Shown: positions 6,553-13,899 of the stretch, piece by piece
Layout: each line of letters opens with the position of its first letter
How positions within the stretch are numbered: the first letter of the stretch is position 1
Assembly (NCBI GenBank): GCA_903959355.1
Contig: CAJBWJ010000028.1
Span: forward strand, 1 to 16,693
Reading direction: 5' to 3'
DNA length: 16,693 nucleotides
Origin: an uncultured bacterium
Lineage (GTDB): Bacteria; Patescibacteriota; Microgenomatia; UBA1400; PJMF01
Program-made: the position numbers and the translations under genes
Notes under the pieces: model-generated
Databases searched by the model: none
What the model was told of the DNA's origin: nothing
The model's input: the letters and a program-made list of their open reading frames with translations, nothing else

Positions 6553-6561
6553 TGATAGAAT
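6553..6561 (+). promoter_or_regulatory. Extended -10 of gltX
   Basis: TGaTAGAAT (hexamer 6556-6561) with 10 nt to the ATG at 6572. No Shine-Dalgarno lies between. Confidence 0.55.
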
Positions 6562-6571
6562 ACTGATCAAT

Positions 6572-8008
6572 ATGACTCAAGTTCGTACAAGAATGGCTCC
6601 TAGTCCCACCGGCGAAATGCATGTGGGTAGTATGGCTACTTTACTTAAGAATTATGCTTTTGCCAAAAGAAACGGTGGACAATTTATTTTGCGCATCGAA
6701 GATACTGACAAGGTAAGAGAAGTTGAAGGCGGAGTAAAAGCTATTCAAGAAATTGTTCACAGATATGGTTTAGACTGGGACGAAGGTCCAGGTAAAGGTG
6801 GTGAATTCGGTCCATATATTCAATCAGAAAGATTGGAAATCTATAAAAAAGAAGTTCAAACTTTAATTGATAACGATAAAGCTTATTACTGTTTTTGTTC
6901 CAAAGAGCGTTTGGCAGAGGTCAAAGAACAGCAAATGGCTAATAAACAAGCTCCTCACTACGATCGTCACTGTAGAGTTATAGATGCTTCGGAGGCTAAA
7001 AAAAGAGTGGCTGACGGCGAAGAATATGTTATTCGTCTCAAAGTTCCAACTGATCAGGAAATTACTTTTACCGATTTGCTTCGAGGAGAAATTACTTTTC
7101 ATTCAAACTTAATCGACGATCAGGTTCTGCTCAAATCAGATGGTTATCCAACTTATCATTTGGCAGTAGTGATTGATGATTATTTAATGAAAATTACGCA
7201 TATTATGCGTGGTGAAGAATGGATTAGTTCCACTCCCAAGCATGTTCTACTTTATCAAGCTTTTGGTTGGCCAGTCCCAGTTTTTGCTCATATCCCAGTT
7301 TTTCTAAATCCAGATGGCAAGGGAAAAATGAGTAAAAGAAAGGGCATGGTTTCTGCAGCTTCTTTTCTAGATAGAGGCTATTTGTCAGAAGCAATGTTGA
7401 ATTTCTTTATGATTCTTGGTTGGGCTAGAAAAAATCAAGAAGAAGTAATGACTTTGGAAGATTATGTAAAAGAATTTGATCCAAGCGATCTAAGTAGTAA
7501 TAGTGTTGCTTTTGATATTAAGAAATTAGATTGGCTTAATGGAGTTTATATTCGTAAATTAAGTCCAGAGCAGCTAAAAGAAAAAATTACTCCATTTATT
7601 TCCAAAAATTTTCCAGTTGAGAAAATAGACCAAGTTTTGCCACTCATCCAAGAACGTTTGGTAACTTTAGCAGATTTTGATCAATTAACTAAATTTTTCT
7701 ATGGTGAGCTTAACTATGAGACCGACTTATTACTTAAAAAAGCCGATTCTAAAGAATTAGTCATCGAAGAATTAAATGAAGTTATCAAATTAATAGAAAC
7801 TCTTTCAAGTTGGTCTTTAACTGATTTAGAAGAAGGAACTAGAAATTTACAAGAGAAAAAAGATTGGCATAGAGGTCAATTTTTTATGATGCTTCGTATT
7901 TCTACAACTGGAGAGAAAGCAACTCCACCTCTTTTTGAAACGATGATGGTTCTAGGTAAAGATCTAGTGATTACTCGCTTAAAAGAAGCGCTTAATAAAT
8001 TGATTTAA
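6572..8008 (+). CDS. gltX: Glutamyl-tRNA synthetase
   Basis: This class I synthetase attaches glutamate to tRNA. At 478 aa it is normal length. The HIGH motif appears as HVGS (17-20) within RMAPSPTGEMHVGS, followed by the typical RIEDTD (41-46). The KMSKS motif is KMSKR (252-256). A CxC pair (C107, C109) and a YDRHC segment (C134) match the zinc region of bacterial GluRS. The all-helical anticodon-binding domain occupies about 320-478. The start is fixed by homology and by the extended -10. It leads a tight cluster: the next gene begins 4 nt after its stop, and ybeY overlaps that gene. A tRNA-Glu(CUC) is encoded about 8 kb downstream. In genomes without GlnRS this enzyme also charges tRNA-Gln for later amidation; that cannot be judged here. 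Confidence 0.96.
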   Translation: MTQVRTRMAPSPTGEMHVGSMATLLKNYAFAKRNGGQFILRIEDTDKVREVEGGVKAIQEIVHRYGLDWDEGPGKGGEFGPYIQSERLEIYKKEVQTLIDNDKAYYCFCSKERLAEVKEQQMANKQAPHYDRHCRVIDASEAKKRVADGEEYVIRLKVPTDQEITFTDLLRGEITFHSNLIDDQVLLKSDGYPTYHLAVVIDDYLMKITHIMRGEEWISSTPKHVLLYQAFGWPVPVFAHIPVFLNPDGKGKMSKRKGMVSAASFLDRGYLSEAMLNFFMILGWARKNQEEVMTLEDYVKEFDPSDLSSNSVAFDIKKLDWLNGVYIRKLSPEQLKEKITPFISKNFPVEKIDQVLPLIQERLVTLADFDQLTKFFYGELNYETDLLLKKADSKELVIEELNEVIKLIETLSSWSLTDLEEGTRNLQEKKDWHRGQFFMMLRISTTGEKATPPLFETMMVLGKDLVITRLKEALNKLI

Positions 8009-8012
8009 GATT

Positions 8013-8825
8013 ATGACTGCCCAAAGTAAATCACAACAAATTCTAGCGGGTTTAGCTATGGCTGGACAAGTTGCCATGACTAGTCCTTTGCCTTCTTCAA
8101 ATCAGGATTATCAAATTTTGGATGAAAAAACTAAAAAAGTAGCTTTAGATATTTCAGAACAAGAACATCAAGAAATTATTGCCAAATTAAGTTCTTATGT
8201 TAATTCTCCAGCAGGGCATTTAGAGAGAGAAACTGAGCTTTATCTGGAGCAACAATTGTCAGAAATTTTAGGATTTAAAGTTAGAGCAGAGCTCGATGGT
8301 AAAAAACTTAATCACAGCGTTGGAATTATGGGTTCAGAACAACATTTGTTGCGTTTTCCTGGTGATAATCTAAAAGAACATGACGCTTACACTGAGGCAG
8401 GCATTGCTCCAAATAGAGGTGCTTTTGGTTGGTTTACAGACAATGGTCAGCTGACACAAGAGTCTATTCTTCGAGAAAAATATTATTTTGCGACACAATT
8501 GATGTATTTGCCAGAATGGAATGCAAATTACGAAGATCTCAAGCCTTGGTACAAATTTCGCAAAATGATAGTTATCAATCCAGCTGAACAAGTTGCGGTG
8601 GTCGGAGTGGTAGCTGACGCTGGCCCAGCCATGTGGGTAAAAAAACAATTTGGTGGTTCTCCAGAAGTTATTCGTGAAGGTAAAATTTGGAGCCCAAATA
8701 GCAAAGGTAAGGTGATGATTTTATTTATCGATGACGAAGAGAATCAGGTCCCACTCGGCCCAATTTCTCTAGATTTTAAAACAGTTTTAGCTCATAGTAA
8801 GAGCGATTCTCAAACAAATATATGA
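8013..8825 (+). CDS. Hypothetical protein, possible double-psi beta-barrel domain
   Basis: This 270-aa protein is not firmly recognised. Residues 1-30 include a modest hydrophobic stretch (ILAGLAMAGQVAM, 10-22), a weak signal candidate. The C-terminal third has MIVINPAEQVAVVGVVADAG (185-204), then a DAGP motif (202-205), W208 and FGGSPEV (213-219), then a strand KVMILFIDD (233-241) and VPLGPI. A strand-turn-D(x)GP arrangement recalls the RlpA-like double-psi beta-barrel fold, but the similarity is loose and from memory only. The gene lies between gltX (4-nt gap) and ybeY (ATGA overlap) with no promoter of its own, so it is almost certainly co-transcribed with gltX. What it has in common with those two is unclear. 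Confidence 0.75.
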   Translation: MTAQSKSQQILAGLAMAGQVAMTSPLPSSNQDYQILDEKTKKVALDISEQEHQEIIAKLSSYVNSPAGHLERETELYLEQQLSEILGFKVRAELDGKKLNHSVGIMGSEQHLLRFPGDNLKEHDAYTEAGIAPNRGAFGWFTDNGQLTQESILREKYYFATQLMYLPEWNANYEDLKPWYKFRKMIVINPAEQVAVVGVVADAGPAMWVKKQFGGSPEVIREGKIWSPNSKGKVMILFIDDEENQVPLGPISLDFKTVLAHSKSDSQTNI

Positions 8826-9217
8826 TAAAAACAAATCTTTTCGTGGGATCACGCTATCCTGTAGATCGACATAAAATTAAAGAAACAACCGAAAGAGTTT
8901 TAAGTGAACATAATATTGATAATGTGCAGGTCGATGTTTCAATTGTGGGAATAAGAAAAATCACGACTCTTAATGAAAAATATTTAAAGCACGAAGGTCC
9001 AACCGATGTTTTATCTTTTCCTCAGCATGATCGGGGACAATTGCAAGACATTCCTCTTCCAGAAAACGAATTAACTCATTTAGGAGATGTTGTAATAAGT
9101 TTTCCAGAGGCAGTTAGAACAGCCAAAAGATTTGGCAAAATGGTTGATTCGCAAATTTGTTTTTATTTAGAGCACGCTCTTTTACACTTGCTCGGTTATC
9201 ATCACGACGATCACTAA
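8822..9217 (+). CDS. ybeY: Endoribonuclease YbeY (rRNA maturation)
   Basis: YbeY is a zinc-dependent endoribonuclease involved in 16S rRNA 3'-end maturation and ribosome quality control. This copy has 131 aa, slightly shorter than the usual 150 or so. The metal site HxxxHxxxxxH is present as H118, H122 and H128 within EHALLHLLGYHH. The upstream family signature GPTDVLSFP (59-67) and the LGDVVIS strand (87-93) are intact. The protein ends three residues after the last ligand, so the usual C-terminal tail is missing. Its ATG overlaps the TGA of the preceding gene (ATGA at 8822-8825), indicating translational coupling; no Shine-Dalgarno is seen. Family assignment is firm. Confidence 0.95.
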   Translation: MIKTNLFVGSRYPVDRHKIKETTERVLSEHNIDNVQVDVSIVGIRKITTLNEKYLKHEGPTDVLSFPQHDRGQLQDIPLPENELTHLGDVVISFPEAVRTAKRFGKMVDSQICFYLEHALLHLLGYHHDDH

Positions 9218-9237
9218 ATTTCAAAACACCACAAATG

Positions 9238-9246
9238 TGTTAAACT
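9238..9246 (+). promoter_or_regulatory. Extended -10 of dnaX
   Basis: TGtTAAACT (hexamer 9241-9246) lies in the 35-nt gap after ybeY and ends 6 nt before the ATG at 9253. No Shine-Dalgarno is present, so a leaderless dnaX mRNA is predicted. Confidence 0.5.
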
Positions 9247-9252
9247 CTAGCT

Positions 9253-10770
9253 ATGGCTTGGTATCGTATTTATCGTCCTAAAAAAATTGAAGATTTAAAC
9301 ATCAGTTCTGTCCGTGAATCTTTGCAAAGAATGATGGAAAATGGCAAAATTCCTCAGTCTTTGTTGTTTGCTGGACCAAAGGGTACTGGTAAGACTTCAG
9401 CCTCTCGTATTTTGGGCGCAATGCTTAATGATCCGGCTAACGCTGCTTTGGTGGACTATGTCTTCTTTAAAAAAATTGCACCAAAAAAACTTACTTTTGT
9501 TGAGCCAGATGACTCTAGTGATTTTGCCAGAAGAGTTTATGAAGGCCATTCTTTTGTCGTTCAGGAATTAGACGCTGCCTCTAATCGTCGTATTGATGAT
9601 ATTCGTTTGCTTAAAGAAAGAATCAATTTACCTCCTTCTGATGGCAAAATGATGGTTTATATTCTCGACGAAGTGCACATGTTGACCAACGAAGCTTTCA
9701 ATGCTTTGCTCAAAATTCTTGAAGAACCACCAGCTCATGTGGTTTTCATTTTAGCTACTACCGAGCTTCATAAATTGCCTGCCACCATCGTTTCACGTTG
9801 TAGTGTAATTAATTTTAGAAGAGCTACCAACGATGAGCTAAAACAAGCACTTGAAAGAGTTTTATTGGCTGAAAAAATTAAATTTGATGAATCTGATCTT
9901 AAAAAGATAGTTTTAAGGGCTGATGGCAGTTTCCGCGATGGAGTGAAGGTTTTGGAGATGGCTTGTAAAAATGGCAAGCTTGATTTGGAAATTATCAAAG
10001 ATCTTTTGGCCAGCGATAATGAAACTTATATTAAAAGTTTACTTGAGACGGTCATCCAAAAAGATGAGCACGCTCTAATCAAAATTTTTGAAGAATTAAG
10101 AAATAATAATTATAATCAAAGAGATTTCTATAAAGATCTTTTTGAATTTTTACACAAAGATTTATTGATCAATCTCGCAGTTTTGGAAGGAAAAGCTAGT
10201 TATTCAATTAAGATAGATCAGTTTTTTCTAAAAGAAATTCTTTCAATTGACCTAAATCAAGAAACTCCAATTCCATTTTTGGTTTTGGAACTCAAATTTT
10301 TGGAGATTATTGAGAGATCTAAAAAAACTCCACCAACTCAATCAGCTTCACCATCAAAAACTTCACAAGAAAAACCATCTGATAAATTGCAAAATGAACA
10401 AGAACTTTCAGATAGCAAAAAAAAAATTCAAAAAAATAATTTAGATACAGAATTAAACACTAAAGATTTGTGGCAAAATTTAATTAAGAATTTTGGAACT
10501 GATAATTTTTCTCTTTTGACACTTCTTAAGTCTTGCAAATTAGAAAGTTTGAGCGAAGGAATTGCTAAGGTTTTTGTTTATTATTCTTTTCATAAAGAAC
10601 AGTTGGAACAAATTAAAAATAGAGAATTACTTGGAAAAGCAGCCAGAGATCTTTTAGGTATTGATTTGAGATTTGATTTTGTTTTGCAGAGTGGATCGGT
10701 TTTAGCTACAGCTGCAAGTGAAGTAGAAGATTCAGAGTTAATGCGCGAAGCGAAGAATTCTTTGTTATAA
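9253..10770 (+). CDS. dnaX: DNA polymerase III subunit tau/gamma
   Basis: DnaX is the AAA+ motor of the sliding-clamp loader. This copy has 505 aa. It starts with the family hallmark WYRIYRPK (3-10). Walker A is GPKGTGKT (41-48), Walker B VYILDEVH (135-142), sensor 1 FILATTE (165-171) and the SRC arginine-finger motif is at 181-183. The four-cysteine zinc module normally found between the Walker A helix and the DAAS segment is absent: residues 49-106 contain no Cys, and the segment carries a different sequence. Clamp-loader domain III spans about 250-355. A Ser/Pro/Lys linker (358-395) leads to a C-terminal tau-like domain. The linker contains a run of ten A that could cause slippage to a shorter gamma-like form. 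The stop overlaps the ybaB promoter. The dnaX-ybaB order is conserved in bacteria. Confidence 0.95.
   Translation: MAWYRIYRPKKIEDLNISSVRESLQRMMENGKIPQSLLFAGPKGTGKTSASRILGAMLNDPANAALVDYVFFKKIAPKKLTFVEPDDSSDFARRVYEGHSFVVQELDAASNRRIDDIRLLKERINLPPSDGKMMVYILDEVHMLTNEAFNALLKILEEPPAHVVFILATTELHKLPATIVSRCSVINFRRATNDELKQALERVLLAEKIKFDESDLKKIVLRADGSFRDGVKVLEMACKNGKLDLEIIKDLLASDNETYIKSLLETVIQKDEHALIKIFEELRNNNYNQRDFYKDLFEFLHKDLLINLAVLEGKASYSIKIDQFFLKEILSIDLNQETPIPFLVLELKFLEIIERSKKTPPTQSASPSKTSQEKPSDKLQNEQELSDSKKKIQKNNLDTELNTKDLWQNLIKNFGTDNFSLLTLLKSCKLESLSEGIAKVFVYYSFHKEQLEQIKNRELLGKAARDLLGIDLRFDFVLQSGSVLATAASEVEDSELMREAKNSLL
10417..10426 (+). other. A10 tract in dnaX linker, candidate slippage site
   Basis: Ten consecutive A encode Lys389-Lys391 and the first base of Ile392. 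One added A gives K-K-K-N-S-K-K then TAA (395 aa). One lost A gives K-K-K-F-K-K-I-I then TAG (396 aa). Both products keep domains I-III and lose the tau-like domain. Thermus thermophilus dnaX makes gamma by slippage on a nine-A run. In an AT-rich genome such a run can also arise by chance. Confidence 0.45.
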
Positions 10771-10771
10771 T
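10763..10771 (+). promoter_or_regulatory. Extended -10 promoter of ybaB-rdgB
   Basis: TGtTATAAT, with a perfect TATAAT (10766-10771) overlapping the dnaX stop codon. The predicted transcript starts near 10778 and carries a leader of about 34 nt with a Shine-Dalgarno. Confidence 0.6.
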
Positions 10772-10811
10772 CAGTAGAAATTAAAAGAAAAAATAAAGAA
10801 AGGCAAAATAT

Positions 10812-11093
10812 ATGGCAGGAGGTTTCATGAATCAGCTTGGAGATCTGAATAAATTGCGTAAGCAAGCTAAACAGATGCAACAAGATTTAGCAGCAGAAGA
10901 AATAACAGTTGAGCGTGGTGACATAATTGTCAAAATCACTGGTGGCCAAGAAGTTAAAGACATTTCTGTTCAAGGTATTCATAGCGATGAATTAGTTAAA
11001 GCTCTTAATGAGGCTATTAAAAAATCTCAAGAAGTGGCTGCTAAAAAATTGCAGAGTATGACTGGCGGACTCGGTTCTTTACTTGGTAAATAA
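10812..11093 (+). CDS. ybaB: YbaB/EbfC nucleoid-associated protein
   Basis: A 93-aa protein of the YbaB/EbfC family, dimeric DNA-binding nucleoid proteins. The N-terminal helix reads LNKLRKQAKQMQQDLAAE (13-30), the family's LMKQAQQMQ-type signature. A beta segment (EITVERGDIIVKITGGQEVKDISV) and a C-terminal helix with EAIKKSQEVAAKKLQSMTGGL follow. Two starts are possible. ATG 10812 has GAAAGG 8 nt upstream. ATG 10827, five codons in, has AGGAGGT (10817-10823) close before it. The first has better spacing and is used here. It is one of only two genes in this window with an obvious Shine-Dalgarno. It follows dnaX as in many bacteria, but the third usual member, recR, is replaced by rdgB, 8 nt downstream. 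Confidence 0.92.
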   Translation: MAGGFMNQLGDLNKLRKQAKQMQQDLAAEEITVERGDIIVKITGGQEVKDISVQGIHSDELVKALNEAIKKSQEVAAKKLQSMTGGLGSLLGK

Positions 11094-11101
11094 TTTATTC
11101 A

Positions 11102-11737
11102 ATGAATATTTTCATTGCTAGTTCTAATCAAGGCAAAATTAAAGAAATTAAAGCGATTCTCGCTGATAGCTCTCTAAATTTATTGAGTATCTTAGATGTT
11201 TTTGAATTGCAAAAAATGGGCATAGAAATTGCCTCTGATTTTGATGTAATCGAAGATGGTAAAACTTTTCAAGACAACGCTTTGCTCAAGGCAAAAGCCT
11301 ATGCAATCAAAACTGGCTTGCCCACCATTGCCGATGATTCAGGCTTAGAAGTACAAACTCTTAATGGATTTCCATCAGTAAATTCCAATCGTTGGTTCGA
11401 GGGGACTGCGAGTGAGCGAAATTTAGCTCTGCTTGATCTACTCAAAGATAAAACTGATCGTCAGGCCAGGTTTTATAGTGTGATTTGTTTTTTTGATCCA
11501 AAAAATAATTCTGTTCAATTTTTTGATGGAGAAATTCAAGGTAAAATTGCTTCTGAATCAAAAGGTAGCAAAATAGAAGGTTTTGGTTATGATCCAATTT
11601 TTATTCCAGAAGGTTTTAATCAGACTTTTGCAGAATTAGGTGCAGAATTTAAAAACACTATTTCACACAGGCGTATTGCTTTGGCTAAGCTAAATCAATA
11701 CGTTCTTCAAGATAAACATCTTGGACAGCTTGAATAA
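11102..11737 (+). CDS. rdgB: RdgB/HAM1 family non-canonical purine NTP pyrophosphatase
   Basis: This enzyme hydrolyses dITP, XTP and related deaminated nucleotides to the monophosphate plus pyrophosphate, keeping them out of DNA and RNA. At 211 aa it is full length. Family motifs appear in order: SSNQGKIKEI (7-16) for triphosphate binding, FQDNALLKAKAYA (56-68), the catalytic IADDSGLEV (76-84), GFGYDPIFIPEG (160-171) and SHRR (188-191). It sits 8 nt after ybaB and is probably co-transcribed, although a weak TGgTAAATA (TG at 11084-11085, hexamer 11087-11092) offers a possible internal leaderless promoter. The last 53 nt overlap the 3' end of the opposing fbaB gene; the tail after SHRR is not conserved, so the overlap costs no catalytic residues. 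Confidence 0.95.
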   Translation: MNIFIASSNQGKIKEIKAILADSSLNLLSILDVFELQKMGIEIASDFDVIEDGKTFQDNALLKAKAYAIKTGLPTIADDSGLEVQTLNGFPSVNSNRWFEGTASERNLALLDLLKDKTDRQARFYSVICFFDPKNNSVQFFDGEIQGKIASESKGSKIEGFGYDPIFIPEGFNQTFAELGAEFKNTISHRRIALAKLNQYVLQDKHLGQLE

Positions 11738-12755
11738 TTTTGACACCCTCGTCCAAAGGTCTTTTAAAAGCTTTGCGTCCCATGATGAGTCCTGCTCCAC
11801 CGGCTCTTTTGTTGATGACGGCAGTTTTAATAGCTGCTTGCAGATCTGTTTGATAGCTACCATCTTCACTACTTTCACCACCTGAATTGATCAGGCTAAT
11901 TTTACCAGCATAACAGTTCATAACTTGTAAGCGCACCATATCGATTGGATTTTCAGTACTCAGGGCTTCATACATTTCTTTGCTTTGTTTGCCGAATTTA
12001 AATTTAAGGAAAGCGCCGTCTTTTTCTGGCATTTTTTGTTTGATGATGTCAGCTTCAATAGTTACACCCAGACGATTGGCATAGGAAGTAATGTCAGCTG
12101 CACTCTCGTAATTGCCATCTTTATCCTGAAGAGCGGCATTGCGTGGATAACACCATAAAATGGTGGCTAATCCTAATTGATGCGCTTCATAGAAAGCTTT
12201 GGAGATTTCTACTATTTGGCGATTGGACTCCTTGGAGCCGAAGTATATGGTCGCGCCAATCGCCACAGCACCCATTTCGTAGGCTTGGCGGACTTGGGCG
12301 AAAAGCACTTGATCCCATTTGTTTGGGTAAGTCAGCAATTCATTATGATTAATTTTGACAATAAAAGGAATTCTGTCGGCATATTTTTTACTCAATAGTC
12401 CTAAAGCACCAAGTGTTGAGGCGACGCCGTTACAGTTGGCTTCCATGGCAAGTCTGATGACATTCTCGGGATCAAAATAAATTGGATTTTTATAAAAAGA
12501 ATAGGATGCATTGTGTTCTATGTCTTGATCGACTGGCAAAATGGATAGATAGCCAGTGTTACCGAGACGACCGTGGTTATAAAGTCTTTCCAAATTTTGA
12601 ATTACTTTTTCACTACGGTCGGAATTAGAAAAAACATTTTGAACATGATCACTCTTTGGGAATTCAATTAATTCTTTTGGCAGCAATTGACACTGATGAG
12701 CCAAAAGATATTGAGCTTCATTGCTGAGTAAATCAACGATATCTTGATAAATCAT
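11685..12755 (-). CDS. fbaB: Class I fructose-bisphosphate aldolase (FbaB/DhnA type)
   Basis: This glycolytic/gluconeogenic enzyme cleaves fructose 1,6-bisphosphate to dihydroxyacetone phosphate and glyceraldehyde 3-phosphate through a Schiff base. It has 356 aa, close to E. coli FbaB, and the resemblance is extensive: HGRLGNTGYLSILPVDQ (61-77), FIVKINHNELLTYPN (131-145), GATIYFGSKES (167-177) with the probable proton donor Tyr171, ADIIKQKM (235-242) with the Schiff-base Lys239, AVINKRAGGAGLIMGRKAFK (312-331) and AVQDVYL (343-349). Its ATG overlaps the stop of the upstream membrane-protein gene (ATGA, 12755-12752), so it is translationally coupled and read from the 13346-13351 promoter. The 3' end overlaps rdgB by 53 nt, tail to tail. 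Confidence 0.96.
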   Translation of the reverse strand: MIYQDIVDLLSNEAQYLLAHQCQLLPKELIEFPKSDHVQNVFSNSDRSEKVIQNLERLYNHGRLGNTGYLSILPVDQDIEHNASYSFYKNPIYFDPENVIRLAMEANCNGVASTLGALGLLSKKYADRIPFIVKINHNELLTYPNKWDQVLFAQVRQAYEMGAVAIGATIYFGSKESNRQIVEISKAFYEAHQLGLATILWCYPRNAALQDKDGNYESAADITSYANRLGVTIEADIIKQKMPEKDGAFLKFKFGKQSKEMYEALSTENPIDMVRLQVMNCYAGKISLINSGGESSEDGSYQTDLQAAIKTAVINKRAGGAGLIMGRKAFKRPLDEGVKIIQAVQDVYLEERIDLA

Positions 12756-13339
12756 TTTTTCTTGTTTTTGCTTTTGATTTCGGTTTCTACTTTTTTGATT
12801 TCAGTTTTAACTTTTGCAACTTTGGCTTTAACTTCTTCAACTTTATTAATAATGGTTCCAACTAAGCCATATTCTGGCTTTACTTCATAAAGAATATAGA
12901 GACTGACGGCTAAGCTGAATAATAAGCCAAAAAGACCGTCTTTGAAAAAGAAGACGCTAACCAGATTCATGACTAATCCTAAAATACTCAAACAAAGTAA
13001 ACCAAACCAACCTTTGAGCTCATAATTTTTGAGTGGTTTATAAATGGATATAGAAATAACACCAGCTAAAATTTGCAACAAACCTGTTAAATAAAAATAA
13101 AGTGGAGGTACGCCTTTCCAAGCATTGAAGATTCTATAGAAATCATTGGCGCCAAAAATACTGCGTAGACCGCCAGTAATTAAGAACAAACCAGAAACAA
13201 GAGTTAGGTAAGGAGCAATTTTAGCTAAAATTTCTACAGCTTTCTTAGGTAAATGTGGAACATTTTGGAAGACTTTTTCAAGTTCATTATCGATGTCTTT
13301 AATTATTTTATGTGAGAACAAGGAAGTAATGTTTTGCAT
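12752..13339 (-). CDS. Four-helix membrane protein of unknown function
   Basis: A 195-aa protein I do not recognise. An amphipathic N-terminal region (1-38) precedes four predicted membrane helices at about 41-58, 77-99, 109-131 and 134-151. The C-terminal 35 residues are highly charged, with repeating V-E-x-V-K-A-K-V-x-K-V-K-T-E-I-K-K heptads, suggesting a short cytoplasmic coiled coil ending in a Lys tail. No transporter or enzyme motif is visible. It is the first gene of a two-gene unit with fbaB (4-nt ATGA overlap), which ties its expression to the aldolase; a functional link is inference. A TAAGAT -10 with TGc extension lies 6 nt before its ATG and forms half of the inverted-repeat divergent promoter. 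Confidence 0.8.
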   Translation of the reverse strand: MQNITSLFSHKIIKDIDNELEKVFQNVPHLPKKAVEILAKIAPYLTLVSGLFLITGGLRSIFGANDFYRIFNAWKGVPPLYFYLTGLLQILAGVISISIYKPLKNYELKGWFGLLCLSILGLVMNLVSVFFFKDGLFGLLFSLAVSLYILYEVKPEYGLVGTIINKVEEVKAKVAKVKTEIKKVETEIKSKNKKK

Positions 13340-13345
13340 AAAATA

Positions 13346-13383
13346 ATCTTAGCATAGTTGGACTTGTGGTTAAATGCTAAGAT
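13346..13383. promoter_or_regulatory. Inverted-repeat divergent promoter
   Basis: ATCTTAGCAT (13346-13355) and ATGCTAAGAT (13374-13383) are perfect 10-bp inverted repeats separated by 18 bp. Each arm contains an extended -10, TGcTAAGAT, pointing outward, and each ends 6 nt before a start codon: 13339 on the minus strand and 13390 on the plus strand. With 17-bp spacers, each -35 would overlap the opposite -10 arm, so the two directions probably compete for polymerase. The repeat could also be a regulator site. Confidence 0.6.
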
Positions 13384-13389
13384 TGGAAT

Positions 13390-13899
13390 ATGCCCAAAGA
13401 TAACAGCAACGAGCTTTTTTACTTGGTGGACGATGATGATAATGCAATTGGTTCTGTTAAAAGAGCTGAAGCGCATCGAAGTAACTCAATTAAGCATCGC
13501 AGTATTTTTATTTTACTTTTTAACGATCGTGACGAATTGCTTTTACAAAAAAGAAGTCAGGGTAAAGACACTTTTCCTGGATTTTGGACTGTTTCAACTA
13601 GTGGTCATGTCGCTTATGGCCAAAGTTATGATGAAGCGGCAAGGAGAGAGTTGCAGGAAGAAATTGGTTTAAATTTACCTTTAGAGCGTTTGCAAAAAAT
13701 TTATGTAAAAGAAGAAAGAGAATTCGCTTTTATTTATCGTGGTTTTTTTACAGATGAAGTGAAAATTAACTTCGATCAAGATGAAGTATCAGAAGTAAGG
13801 TGGGTTGCTTTGGAGAAATTAGCTGAATTTATTAAAGAAAACGATCTTACGCCTTCGGCGCTAACTGTTCTTAATTTAATCCACCCTGAAAAGAAATGA
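13390..13899 (+). CDS. Nudix hydrolase, IPP-isomerase-like subgroup
   Basis: A 169-aa Nudix protein. The Nudix box Gx5Ex7REUxEExGU is at 72-94 (G72, R86, E87, E90, E91, G93). The first Glu is replaced by Gln78, while the metal-binding REUxEE core is intact. The N-terminal start ELFYLVDDDDNAIGSVKR, the HRSIFILLFN strand (36-45) and KRSQGKDTFPGFWTVSTSGH (54-73) follow the pattern of Nudix proteins related to type I isopentenyl-diphosphate isomerase (YfcD-like), rather than MutT. Many in this group are hydrolases of unknown substrate. True isomerase activity would need its specific Cys and Glu residues, and no Cys is present in the protein, so isomerase function is unlikely. The 3' end overlaps the opposing PRTase gene by 29 nt. 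Confidence 0.88.
   Translation: MPKDNSNELFYLVDDDDNAIGSVKRAEAHRSNSIKHRSIFILLFNDRDELLLQKRSQGKDTFPGFWTVSTSGHVAYGQSYDEAARRELQEEIGLNLPLERLQKIYVKEEREFAFIYRGFFTDEVKINFDQDEVSEVRWVALEKLAEFIKENDLTPSALTVLNLIHPEKK

Noticed and set aside
12143..12398. Short plus-strand ORFs inside fbaB, and similar antisense frames inside aspS, gltX and dnaX
   Set aside because: They lie fully within well-supported genes, have no family resemblance, and lack promoters at the spacing used in this genome.
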